This document shows, in pieces, positions 1 to 10,405 of a stretch of 64,000 nt of DNA (position 1 is the first letter of the stretch; each line of letters opens with the position of its first letter). This DNA comes from Artemisia argyi (Eukaryota; Streptophyta; Magnoliopsida; Asterales; Asteraceae). The stretch covers positions 11,941,987 through 12,005,986 of the forward strand of contig CM060696.1 of NCBI GenBank assembly GCA_030686995.1. The letters are read 5' to 3'. The position numbers were made by a program, and so were the translations under genes. The notes beneath the pieces were generated by a model. The model saw nothing but the letters and a program-made list of their open reading frames with translations, was not told where the DNA came from and did no database searches.

Positions 1-724
1 AGTATTAAAAAGGAGGGAGTATTAAATTTGTGTACTCACCCTGACCTCAATATTCACACTCACAAATGCCAAACAAACCAACACGAAAAAGACATTGGAA
101 TAGAAAAATCTTAAAGATTATATAACAAAAGTAGTAAAGACAAGTTATAGTGCAACATATCTCTTCATAATATAGCCTTGATTTTATGTTTGATACTAAA
201 ATCTTTTACAAACTTGAAAAAGAAAGGTGGTATCACTTTTGCCCTATCAGTAATGGATGATTAAAAAGTTACGGCGTTGATGATTGAATAATGTTACACT
301 AATAAAATTTATCATGGATAATAATATTACCTGCAAGCTATAACCAAATAAGGCCTCTAATTAGGACCACATACTTGTATTCAGCCAAAGCATCACATAC
401 TACATCTATAGACCTCCTCCTTTTTACAATAACAGTTGTCCGCCTTTTGTATGATTCAAATGGCAAGCTCCTTTTTTTTCATCTCTTTAACATATTACAG
501 CTGCTACTATCTCCTTCCTTATCCAACCGACTATTCTCTTTCCTAGTATTAACTTTCAAGAAATCGTTTCTAGTTTTAATCACACCCATTGCAGCAAAAG
601 TATCCCCTAAGTATTTTGTTTTCATAATCTCAAATACCCTTTAACTAATCGCTCAAAAAGCTGCTCATTTTCTCATGCAACATCTGAAAATGTTTTTAAC
701 CATAGACCAGTAAGAACTTTCACA
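1..724. other. AT-rich sequence, no supported gene
   Basis: No gene can be supported here. On the minus strand about 380-640 reads open for some 80 codons with Lys/Arg/Glu-rich composition, like the tail of a coiled-coil protein. It has a stop near the middle of the useful frame and no recognised motif. It may belong to the coiled-coil remnant at 725-907. Confidence 0.3.
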
Positions 725-907
725 TTATTCAGTAATGTGGTTTTGTGTTCTCAAAAACACAATAGTAGCATACCTCAATGAGGGCATCACGTTTCTAGAG
801 TATTTCTTCAAGATTCTTGGTAACAGCAACCGACTCTGTGCTTTCTCGTTGGAATGAAGAGCTGCATTTAGTTGTGCCTCAATGCATTTCACTTTTTCCT
901 GCAACAA
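725..907 (-). pseudogene. Coiled-coil protein fragment, frameshifted
   Basis: Read on the minus strand, about 30 residues of charged helical sequence (motif KVKCIEAQLNAALHSNEK) look like one exon of a coiled-coil protein. After that motif the coherent reading moves to another frame, where it runs on as ESVAVTKNLEEIL and then meets a stop. This means at least one indel and one nonsense change. A GT donor context follows the final residues, as expected for an exon end. I do not recognise the parent family. No promoter or neighbouring exons were identified, so this is probably a dead fragment. Confidence 0.35.
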
Positions 908-1181
908 ATGATTGCATATAGCCTCATAAAGATCAACTATGCTTACATTTATATGTTAAATGACGATGTTATATGAATTTAACGAATGTAGTATTAAAGA
1001 TCGTTAAGGTACTTTTAAGATATCCAGATCTATAAGTGACCAACGGTTAAAAATAGGTAACAATATGTGCATTTTTAAGTACTCAATCATTTTAAACAAC
1101 ATGGTAAATAGTTCTTAATATAGTGCTTGAATTGATATTTAATTCAACATCTTTATAACAATCTAAAAAGTTTTAAGCTAC

Positions 1182-1945
1182 CTTCCTATGAGCATATCGT
1201 ACCTGACATCACTGATTATTGAGTGCTCATAAAAACTAAATCCAATGATATGCCTTTTACCTCCAAGAAGAACTTTTGCTCCCTGTATGAAAGAATAATA
1301 TCCAAAATGAAATATCAGTTATCAAACCTTTGACACAGCATCTTGCAAAAATGAATATGGAATAACTCAACAAATATATAATAACCTTTTTCACAGCAGC
1401 TTTATTATTAAGTGGTCCCTTCAAAATAATATCGAAAACCAATTAAAACTCTAGAGTACGGTCGAAACTATGGCTCATACTAAAATGGATTATGTCATAA
1501 CTAATTATAACATCAATTGCTGAAAAGATGAAAGTATGTTGCATTGCCGTGAACTTAAAGTACAGATTTGTTATATTATAATATTGTATACATTGTATAC
1601 ATGACATAAAGGTGAAAGCAAGCTATATTTTGTGCAATTAGTCCCGTTAATAACTATATTTTTGACTGATTACCTGGGTAACACTTTCACTTAATCCATT
1701 GCCAACCTTAAGGTTCTGAACAATGCGTATATAAATTTCTCATATATGCCTAGCAAGAATGTATTATCAATCTCATGATGCAACATAGACACACTAAATT
1801 TACGACTTCATTTGCTTTTTATACCTTCTTGCACAAGTACTCTATTTGTGCATACACATTGTTGTCCTGTGCTACGGAATTTAGTTGTTCTCAAGTAAAA
1901 AGAATCTTCGATACTTGGAGCATCTCTCATAACCACATTCAAGAC
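1182..1945 (-). pseudogene. Succinate-semialdehyde dehydrogenase (ALDH5-type) remnant
   Basis: Four exon-like blocks in minus-strand order match the central part of plant SSADH, the mitochondrial NAD-dependent enzyme of the GABA shunt. Block 1 (about 1945-1822) carries TKFRSTGQQCVCTNRVLVQEG, which includes the ALDH catalytic-cysteine neighbourhood. Block 2 (about 1735-1674) reads VQNLKVGNGLSESVTQ and ends at a GT donor. Block 3 (about 1418-1387) reads GPLNNKAAVKK. Block 4 (1282-1182) reads GAKVLLGGKRH...SFYE and has a CAG acceptor and a GT donor. Exon order and splice sites survive, so the copy arose from genomic DNA and not from mRNA. The N-terminal NAD-binding half and the C-terminus are missing, and block 1 has degraded residues around the expected GNAP motif. 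The family call is from memory of ALDH5F1 sequences; the pseudogene status is clear from the missing parts. Confidence 0.7.
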
Positions 1946-1996
1946 ACCCTGTGATTTTAAGTGAACATAAATGTCTTTAAACATTGTCCTAAACAC

Positions 1997-2982
1997 TTCA
2001 GTAACTGCTTATTTGTTGTATCAAAATGATATAAGCATATCAACATACTAAAACATAATCTCAAATCAATTAAAACAAAGAAATCAGAAACAAACACAAA
2101 CCAATCATAAAGTTCAAATCTTTATCAAATTAATTAAAAAGAAAAAAGAAAAAAAATCCATTTTATAAATAATCGTAGGTAAAAAAAATGATGATATTGA
2201 GAGTATACCTGACTGAATCGAACATTCAAATACGCAAAATTAATATAAATTGAGACCTGCAAATATTGTTAAAATCGATTATCATCAAGATTGATTATTC
2301 GATTTAAAGGCGGCATGATTTAAAAATTAGGTTATGAGAATGTTTAGAAATTAGGGTTTGTGTTTTTGGGACGTTGTGTGTGTTTATTTGATCTGATATT
2401 TTGTGTGGAGTAGATACCGAATGATTGATGCCAAATGGTTTCCATGGTTTTATTTTTGTTCAAGAAAGTCGATTCAAATGTTAATTCAAATAAGGTATCC
2501 TTATTTTTTGGGATTTTGTTTTAAACCAAATTGATTTCAAAAAGTTTGCAATCTTTCTATTTTAATAGTAAATGCCACGTGTAGTTTTATTGGAGTTTTG
2601 AGGGATTTTTTTATTTTTTATTTTTGCCTTCTAAAATTAGAAATCAAACTTGTGCTTTATATAGGTTAGGATATCCAATTTAAACCATTTAAATTTTCAC
2701 ACAATATAAAATTCATGCAAATATGCACTTTTTCATGGATTAAGCTTAACAATTAACATATTGCACCAAGATCGTTTACTAAAACGTATAACAATTAACA
2801 TGACATCCTAGGGTTTCTAATCATATTAATAAATCAAAAACCAAAACCCTAAAACCCTTTAAGGTCAAAATTGACCCATAAAAAAAATTAGGGTTAGGAA
2901 TCTAAAAAACCCTAAAAACATGTAACTAAACGAATCAAGATCCAATTTTTATGCGTTTCGATAATTAATTACACATTATAAC
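1997..2982. other. Non-coding AT-rich interval
   Basis: No gene, RNA or repeat boundary was found. The stretch next to the LTR at 2998 holds several AAACCCTAA-like motifs (2820-2925). It is probably what remains of the internal 5' region of that reverse-oriented element, but no coding sequence survives. Confidence 0.4.
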
Positions 2983-3795
2983 GGCTCTAGATGCCACTGT
3001 TGGAATTATGATATCATGACATTAATATAAATAAACCAAACACATCAAGTGAGCATAGCGGAAGCAATTATAACAAGATCATATAACATGTAATTAATTA
3101 ATCAATATTAAATAGTAAACATACCTTTGTGATTCTAGCCCGAACAAGAATCAAAATTGCAATCTTCAATCAAGAACCCTAATTAGGGTTTATGTGGATT
3201 ATAAGAATTACCCCTTACCTCTTTTGTAATTCAATCCAAGAATCAAACAATAATGTGTTTGAATCACGTTCTTGTACACACGTACTAATTCAAGAAAAAG
3301 TTTATGCAAGTAAATTAAACACAAAACTTAGTTTGACCAATAAAATCAAATCCCTTATGGAATTATTTGATGGATCGACAATGGGACAAAGAGAAGGAGA
3401 GAAAACACCAAGATGTGTGTATACAATTTATGAGAAAACAATACATCTTGGGTTTGTATATATACTAATTGAAACTTGGAGCTCAAGGCACAAAGGAGGT
3501 GTGGAAACCTCCTTGGCCGATCGGTTTAGAGAGTCCCCAAGGGATTCTAGAACCTTCCCTTGTTTCCAAATATTCAAAATATTCATTAGTATTACTTTCC
3601 TAATCTTCGTCTAACGGTCGTTAGTCATTCTCCGTTAAATACTAACGGTCGTTACTAGTTTTGTGTTTATTAATAATTACGTATAACATTTATAAATAAT
3701 TATTTCTTTTTCTCTTCATACGTATTGTGTGCAATCCAGTGATCTCGAGTTCGATCCTAATATACGACTACTAAAATAATGTCCATAATCTAACA
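2983..3795 (-). mobile_element. Copia-type LTR with PBS, minus orientation
   Basis: The stretch 2998-3795 starts TGTTGGAATTATG and ends ATAATCTAACA, so on the minus strand it has the TG...CA ends of a copia LTR of about 800 bp. Immediately left, 2983-2996 reads GGCTCTAGATGCCA. Its complement is a decayed match to the initiator-Met-tRNA primer-binding site (TGGTATCAGAGCC) that follows a 5' LTR. The rest of the element to the left has been lost. The TSD cannot be tested because only one end is present. An open frame of 140 codons inside the LTR (3192-3614) has no recognisable product. Confidence 0.6.
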
Positions 3796-4276
3796 TAACA
3801 TACATGCATTCACGCGAAAAAAATATATCATAACCCCATTGATGGATTTTGACATAACACAGAAAAATCTAACTTCATGGCCAATATAAACGAGTAGTTG
3901 TATCATGGCGGGGTTTACTTTAAACAATCTAAATAGATAATGCAAATATACATACTAAACTTTAACATATACTAAATTTGCACATTTTAAAAAAATCACA
4001 CATCAGTCAAAATTATTCCAATATTTGGCTCATTTTATTCTCAATTTAAATACCTTTTCATCCGTATTTTTTTTTTAATAGGAAATTACTAAATATCTTT
4101 TAGACGTTTGATAAATAAAGTTTGTTACATAAAAAAAAGTATCGGGTAACTTTTGCAACGTGCCACAGCTTCCTTTCAACAAAGCACGAAATCATGTTAT
4201 TTAACAAAGCCCGAAGGTGACCACAAAAACCCTAATTACACACCTACCTTTCAACAAACACGCCACCACTTTGAAG
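3796..4276. other. Upstream flank of the five-exon gene
   Basis: This holds the expected promoter and 5' UTR of the gene starting at 4277. I see AT-rich sequence and a C/A-rich pyrimidine-poor leader just before the ATG, but no TATA box or element I would commit to. Confidence 0.3.
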
Positions 4277-4608
4277 ATGTCATCATCATCATCATCATCA
4301 TATTATGTTTTTGATAAAGATCTCGCTAAACGAGTTTTGGAGAGGGTATCAAAATCGTTTGTAGTTGATGAAGATATTGCAAAAGGACTTTTGGAGATGG
4401 AATCTTTTGTGGTTGATAAAAATGAAAATTTGCTAGACCGAGTGTTAAAAGGCTTCGACAATTTGGAAAGGCTTGTGAGAGAGAGGGAGTTTTCAGACCC
4501 CCCCACAGCTGAGGATATGCTGTTTTTTGATTCTGTCTATAAAGTTCTCAAGTTTGTGAAACAGGTCGACCAGGCGTATGCATATGGGGTATCTATCTAT
4601 TTTTATTA

Positions 4609-4657
<49 letters not shown>

Positions 4658-4846
4658 CAACTTACAAAATTTGTTGGTTAATATTTTATGCAGCCCCCTT
4701 TGACTCAAGACTCAGCAGCTCTGGTATTATATTATATCTCTCTTTTTCGATGTTGACAGTGTTATTTTTTTGTGCACATACAATTCTTATCTTTTCTTTT
4801 TCTTTTTTTTTTCTTTTTAACTTTTTTTTGTGCTTGTGTAGAACAT

Positions 4847-4890
<44 letters not shown>

Positions 4891-7800
4891 CATATATCTG
4901 ATGCAATAGTTGTTTTTGCTTTTGGTTGAAATTGGTGAAAATAAGTTGTTTCAAATTATTTGGTAAGCAGGTTTAATAAGAAATCCGAAGCGTGTTTAAG
5001 TTTTGATATACGATTTGTCTTATTTACTGATTTAGTCACCGTCTTTTTATGCCTGCAGTTCATAATTGGTGTTTTATGTTGTCTTTATTGTTTGTTTTGA
5101 AAGCGTTTGTCAATATTGTTTTTCGAGAAGCCATCATTTATTATCTTGATGTTAGTTAGTCAGTCAATATGCAGAAGCATATCCAAACACAGACTCATGG
5201 TTGTTTTGTCAAAGCTGCTTACTAGATTTTGATTTTTCTATATCACATAATGTTTTCAACTTGTGACTCTGTCATGTGGCCCCTGCAAACATAAGGTGTG
5301 TGAAAATAGCATCGATTTAGCCATTTCGATAGTTCTTGTTCTTGAACCTTTATCGCAGATAAAGTTAAATACTTGAAAGTACTTACATTGAATCACGGGG
5401 GTTCTTGTTTGACCTTCCTACTATGTGTAGCAGTTAACTTTGAGTGCTATTTTGATAAAGATTAAAGTAGTTGAAATACCCTCTCAGGGTTGTCTTGGCT
5501 GAGACAGTTTCTTCTTTGCTCTGGCCATAATCTTGTTTTAAAGTGGGTTTCTTCTTTACTCTGGATATAAACTTGTTTTAGTCATGATGTGCTCAATGTA
5601 ATTTTGTGGCCCTTTTTACACACGATCCTTGCTTTTAAAAGCCTGTAATGGTATCAAAGGTGCACCAATTTTCATCATCTATGATTTGAGCATTCCATTG
5701 AAGTTGGACACTTGGACCTAATATTGGATTTACGCCCATTTTTGCGCTAAGTTCTTGTGCCATGTTTTTTTTTATTATGCCAAAAAGGAAACTAAAATAA
5801 CCATAAATTTTATGCAGAGGTCACACGCACCCTCGGTCGTGACGATTGAAGATCCCGCGGTGGTATATATCTGATCGATTATCTCTCTATTAATTTTGTT
5901 AAATTCTTCTTTTTTGATATATGTTTTTATGTTGAACCTGCTTTTATTTTTGTGTATAGCAGCACTAAGGGTTTTATTTCGTCCGCTTAATTGATGAAAG
6001 TGAATGGATGTACAAAAAATGTTCTTATATTTTAGAAACCAAGGCACTATAAAAAAACATACCAATAATGTTTTTTGGTAACAAACTATAGTAAAAATAG
6101 AAAGGTAAGTGAATTTTATTTCGAACGACTAGGTAGTGGACCTTTGATTTCTCGTTTGTTATAGCTTTGTTGTAGTTTGCTCGACAATACATAACATCTC
6201 ATGATTGAAAACAATATTAAGATCACAAATTTAGTCCACCAGTGGCAACTAGATGCATACCTATAATTCTAATGTTACCGGGTTTGTTTCAACAAGCTCT
6301 TTTTATCTGTTAAACCACTTTACAATATATCAGGGCGTATTTAGCACTAAACGGGTGCTTTTGGGTCGGGTTAATCAGGTTTAGTTGATTGATGAAAGTG
6401 AATGGATGCAAAAAAAATAATAAAATTGAAAAAAGAATTAAAAAAAAATGTATTCATCTGTTAAGAAACTAACGTTGTAAAATATATACCTTTATTAAAA
6501 AGATTTTTCTTAAGGTCTCTTGTTGTGGTCACAACTAACTGATGGTACAATAGTGTATAGTGATGTACATATCCAAAATCAGAAATAATCATATAATAGC
6601 ACCATCTTTGTTAAAACCTTTTTTTTGGGGGGTATGCGTGTGTTGGATTCCTTGAATTTTTTTACATGCTTGTCATATTGTTGTGTAGTATTTGTTTTCA
6701 AGGTGACGTTCCGGTTTTCTTTCAGTGTGTGAGTTATGACATTCTTTGTTGACATCGCGGTCTCGTATAATGTTTAAAGTACATAGTATATGACATTCTT
6801 TGTTGACATTGCAGTTTCTTATAATGTGTATATTGCATTGTATTTCACATTCTTTGTTTTCAAGTTGGCATTGCGGTTTTCTTATAATTTGTAACTTGCA
6901 TATTATTTGTGGTTGTTTAAGAGTATAAAACAGCATATGCTTAACATATTATAGTCAAAAAAGGAATGGTAATTGAAACGATTAGGTCATGGACCTATGA
7001 TTTTTTATTTTTTGTTTATTTTTTTATTATTTTTTTTAAACTTACAAAATTATTTTATTAATTTTTCATTTGCAGAGTTCACAAGGACCCTTGGTCGTGA
7101 CGACTGAAGATCCTCCTGTGGTATATATCTGTATCTCTATTTATGTAGGAAATTTTCTTTTTCTTTGTTTTTATGCTAAAAAGTAAGTCGGTATTAAAAA
7201 AACATAGCAATAAAGTTTTTTAGTTACCATATTAAAGTAAGGGAGGTGATTTGCACACTCAAAAAAATGATTGGGACACTCCAATCTATTGTGTCTGGAC
7301 ATTTATACCCTCACAGTTACTATTACACTTTTACCCATGTGAGGTTATAAATGTCCAAACACAACTAATTGGAGTGTCCCAATCATTTAGTGGAGTGTGC
7401 AAATGATTTCCCAGGAAGTAAAAAAACAAAGGTAATGGACCTATGATTTCTAGTTTCTTATTGCTTTGTTGTAGTTTGCTGACAATATATAAGATCTTAT
7501 GATACAAAAAAATATTAACATATTATAATTTGCAAATAGTTTGTACCTATAATTATAATGTTATCGGATTTTTCTGTGTGTGTGTGTGTTGAACATGCTC
7601 CACTTTATCATGGTCGTATCGAGCACGAAGGGGTGTTATTGCGCCAGGTTAATCAGCTTTAGTCAGTTGACGAAAGTGAATGGATGCTCATAAATGATAT
7701 TACCTGTTAGAAACTAACGTTATAAAAATACACCATTATTTGTTTTTAAGGTATCTTGTTGTAGTCACAACTAACTCATGATACATATCCATAATCAGAA

Positions 7801-8327
7801 ATGGTCGTATATAACACTATCTTTGTTAAAATCAGTTTTAATTTTTTATTTTATTTTATTATTATTTTTTTGTGTATGTGTGTGTTGTATTCCTTGAAAA
7901 TTTTTACATGCTTGTCATATTGTTGTGTAGTATTTGTTTTCAAGATGACGTTGCGGTTTTCTTTTAGTGTGCGAGTTATGACATTCTTTGTTGATATCAC
8001 GGTCTTCGATAATGTTTAAATTACATTGTATATGACATTCTTTGTTGACATTGCAGTTTCTTATAATGTGTAGATTGCATTGTATTTGACATTCTTTGTT
8101 TTCAAGTTGGCATTGCAGTTTACTTATAATTTGCAAATTGCCTATTATTTGTGGTTGTTTACGAGTATAAATCAGCATAATAATATAATTACTTTATGCT
8201 ATTTCAGCCCCAAAGTAATGCGGTTAAGCCTAAGAAGTGCAAGAGCAAGATTTCAGCTAAGCCCACTTCTATGAAGTGTGCTAGACGATTCGCAAGAGCA
8301 AGAGCAAGACTTCAGCTAACTAACTAA
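4277..8327 (+). CDS. Unrecognised five-exon gene with duplicated 45-nt exons
   Basis: I do not recognise this product. The exons I infer are 4277-4588 (312 nt), 4694-4723 (30), 5818-5862 (45), 7076-7120 (45) and 8208-8327 (120). All four introns are GT-AG, every junction is phase 0, and the joined frame is open for 183 codons to TAA. Exon 1 starts with a Ser tract (MSSSSSSSYYVF), followed by three degenerate repeats around VFDKDLAKRVLE, VVDEDIAKGLLE and VVDKNENLLDRVLKG, and a helical acidic/basic region. Exons 3 and 4 are paralogous 15-residue cassettes (RSHAPSVVTIEDPAV and SSQGPLVVTTEDPPV). Exon 5 is basic (KPKKCKSK, RARARAR) and could be a nuclear-localisation or nucleic-acid-binding tail. 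The ATG at 4277 is the first ATG in frame. Introns 1 and 2 each hold a T tract of over 40. No transcript evidence is available, so the model rests on splice sites and frame. Confidence 0.6.
6687..6905. repeat. Intronic minisatellite, about 54-bp period
   Basis: Several units share a core like GACATTCTTTGTTGACATTG at 6738, 6792 and about 6846, giving a period near 54 bp. A homologous array sits at about 7930-8150 in the second duplication unit. Because 54 is a multiple of three, the minus strand of each array stays open for 87 codons with repeated NKEC and IQCN motifs. The two frames differ at many residues, so I do not call them genes. Confidence 0.7.
7241..7415. mobile_element. Foldback MITE in intron 4
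   Basis: A 175-bp near-palindrome: the left arm (GGGAGGTGATTTGCACACTC, then a block around ATGATTGGGACACTCCAAT) reappears inverted in the right arm ending at 7415. AAGTAA lies on both sides (7235-7240 and 7416-7421) and is a plausible target duplication. The homologous position in intron 3 lacks the element, so it inserted after the exon/intron duplication. Superfamily not assigned. Confidence 0.7.
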
Positions 8328-8710
8328 GCCCACCTCTATGAAACACTTGTCTTAGTTGTGTTTTGAATTATTAACACATGCATGGACGGTCATGCAAATG
8401 GCCTATCTCTATCTGTGTCTAACTTATCAAACATAGGTGATATGAAACGTTGCTTTCATATCCTTTTTGAGCTGTTCTTAGAACTCTTTACTCTTTGATA
8501 TGTTAGTTCATCTACTTTACCACAATTTCAAGTACTCATATGGTTAAAAAAAATAATAATAAACTTATAACCCAACATAAAAATGAGTGACTACGTGAAT
8601 GCAAGTTCCATTCATGTATTTTCTAGTGTCAACTGATGCAGTGTTGCATGTATTGTAAGATAATGTAATTGATATGATGAGAATTGTGTGCTGCAATTAA
8701 TATTTTTCAT
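8328..8710. other. 3' flank of the five-exon gene
   Basis: Presumed 3' UTR and intergenic DNA. The first bases (to about 8341) are the end of a short duplication that also forms the last exon. No poly(A) signal was picked with confidence. Confidence 0.3.
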
Positions 8711-9043
8711 AAAGAATCAATTTTTCTTTTTCTTTTTTTACTGCTGCATAAATTCCGTACATAAAGGTGTATATTTTTTCTTCTGCCTTTCGCTTGCTTG
8801 CTACCTTCCATTGTTGCCGCTTAATTTATTATTGTTGATGTTTTAATTTATTAAATCATGATTGCTAATAACTCCCGTAGCCACCATGGGGCTTGTCTCA
8901 CTCAACGGACCCAAGCCAATATATGTTATGCTCAAGTAACATTTGGCCCAGCAAGTATATTCATTTACTCCAAGTGGTCCAACTCCTATCAATTGGACCC
9001 GCCCAGTTCCTATCACCCAGCCGTTGATCCCCTATGAGTAATC

Positions 9044-9085
<42 letters not shown>

Positions 9086-9669
9086 ATTTAAGGTTATATA
9101 ATCTAAATGCTAAACTCTTTTACCCTATTTATTACACTAATTTCCCGTATCAGGGACAGGCCCAAAATAAAAAAAATAAAAAATTAACGGCTGGTTTTGA
9201 CACTTAATGCTCTTTGGCTCCTTTGCAAGCTAGCTAAAGGTACATCAAAATTGGAGACTTTAGCTCAAGGCATGCCATAATACAAGAGCATGGCCCACAA
9301 GTCCTTGGTGTTTTAACAATGAGTAAATTGCACAACGCATCCATGTTGGTGTGTCCAAATCGCAAGCTCAATCCATGTAACTTCAAAAGTTACCCATACT
9401 CCACCTTTTACCCAGATGAGGGTATTTTTGCCATTTAGTGAAAGTTCACAGGGGGAGCACATTTGAAGCTATTGGGACTGCGCCTATGATTTGGACAAGA
9501 TACGTGCACGGTTTTTGCAATTTACTGTTTAAAAATTAACAATGTTTTTCTTTCTATCATTAACACATGCCAAAAAGAAAGTACCAACTACATTTTGGGT
9601 AGTATATTTTAAATTTCGGTACATCAAAACTTTTGTGTTCATACCAGTTTGATTTTGTTGTTGGGCTTT

Positions 9670-9890
9670 AGACCGTTGGATAACGGTCAATTTTCTTCTA
9701 ATTTCAAAACAAATGGCAGCTCTGTTGGAATTTAATACATGTTACAGAGGCAACCGTCGGGTAACGGTCATATACCTCTCTATAAAGTAATATTCCTTGT
9801 TCAACTATACATTATACCGGCTATTCATGACCGTTACCCAATGGTCATTTAAACCATTATCTTTCTATAAATTGAAAATAATTCTGACAC
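9670..9890 (+). promoter_or_regulatory. Promoter-like block with AACGG motifs and TATA
   Basis: Four AACGG-type motifs occur within 170 bp: ACCGTTGG at 9672, TAACGGTCA at 9681 and 9762, and the inverse TGACCGTTA at 9828. A TATA-like TATAAAT lies at 9865, about 110 bp before the fragment at 9974. AACGG is the core of MSA elements bound by MYB3R factors in mitotic genes, so this could be a captured cell-cycle-type promoter. The homologous block is present in copy B (about 46180-46375). Function is inferred from motifs only. Confidence 0.35.
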
Positions 9891-9973
9891 ACAGTTACAC
9901 ACATTCGTTTTACAATTTCATTCTTCTGGCGTACCTACCTCTCAACTAATGTGCATCACTCTTGTAATTCAAA

Positions 9974-10405
9974 ATGTTTTTATGTCCTTATGACCATCTT
10001 AAGGCTGCTACAGATGTAATTGGATTGAGAAACGTTGCAGCGAAAAATGCCCATCCACTATTGGCTCAGAAAGTCCCTAAGGAAATAGGTGTGAAGAAAT
10101 ATTCAGAAAGTCTAGCAGGAGATTTATCCTATGTGACCTGCAAAAATTGGTGTTCGCCGAACATTTCCTTGAGCGTGTTTGGGGCTAATGCCTTTGTAAG
10201 CATAATCTGGATATTCTTGCTGCCGGTTTTCATTCAGATCATGCGAAGACTGTGTTTGATGAATCTCAGTGTAAGTGATTTCTCATTGCTTATAAAAACA
10301 TCATTGCCAATAACTGGATTTGTTTACAAATTTAACTTGGGCTTATGGCTTTTATATGTGTTGATTATCAGGTCAATGTTCCTATTGAGATTGCACATAT
10401 CTTGA
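9974..10405 (+). pseudogene. Unrecognised gene fragment
   Basis: The frame begins near MFLCPYDHLKAATDV and looks protein-like for about 57 residues (for example HPLLAQKVPKEIGVKK). After that a different frame looks more protein-like (KLVFAEHFLERVW, then a stop, then LDILAAGFHSDHAKTVFDE). This suggests a lost intron boundary or indels. The copy at 46464-46865 shows the same layout with substitutions such as a changed ACTGGATGGAG segment. I do not recognise the family. It lies just downstream of the AACGG/TATA block and runs head-on into the TOPLESS-like fragment. Confidence 0.35.

Larger units (their letters stand above)
5818..8207 (+). repeat. Tandem duplication of exon 3 plus intron
   Basis: Unit 1 (5818-7075) and unit 2 (7076-8207) are homologous head to tail. 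Both begin with a 45-nt exon and the same donor (GTG then GTATATATCTG). Both then carry the same intron landmarks: a stretch around CATAxCAATAA, the phrase TGGACCTNTGATTTCT, a TTGTTGTAGTTTGCT block, and a 54-bp-period minisatellite near the 3' end. Unit 2 has an extra MITE at 7241-7415 and unit 1 has its own indels. The duplication therefore added one in-frame exon to the gene. Confidence 0.8.

Noticed and set aside
3192..3614. 140-codon plus frame
   Set aside because: It lies wholly inside a reverse-oriented copia LTR and shows no domain.
4217..4276. Upstream extension of the orphan gene's first exon
   Set aside because: The frame is open, but the only earlier start would be a GTG; the ATG at 4277 is the first ATG.
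6673..8178. Two antisense 87-codon ORFs as genes
   Set aside because: They are explained by an intronic repeat with a period divisible by three, and many residues differ between copies.
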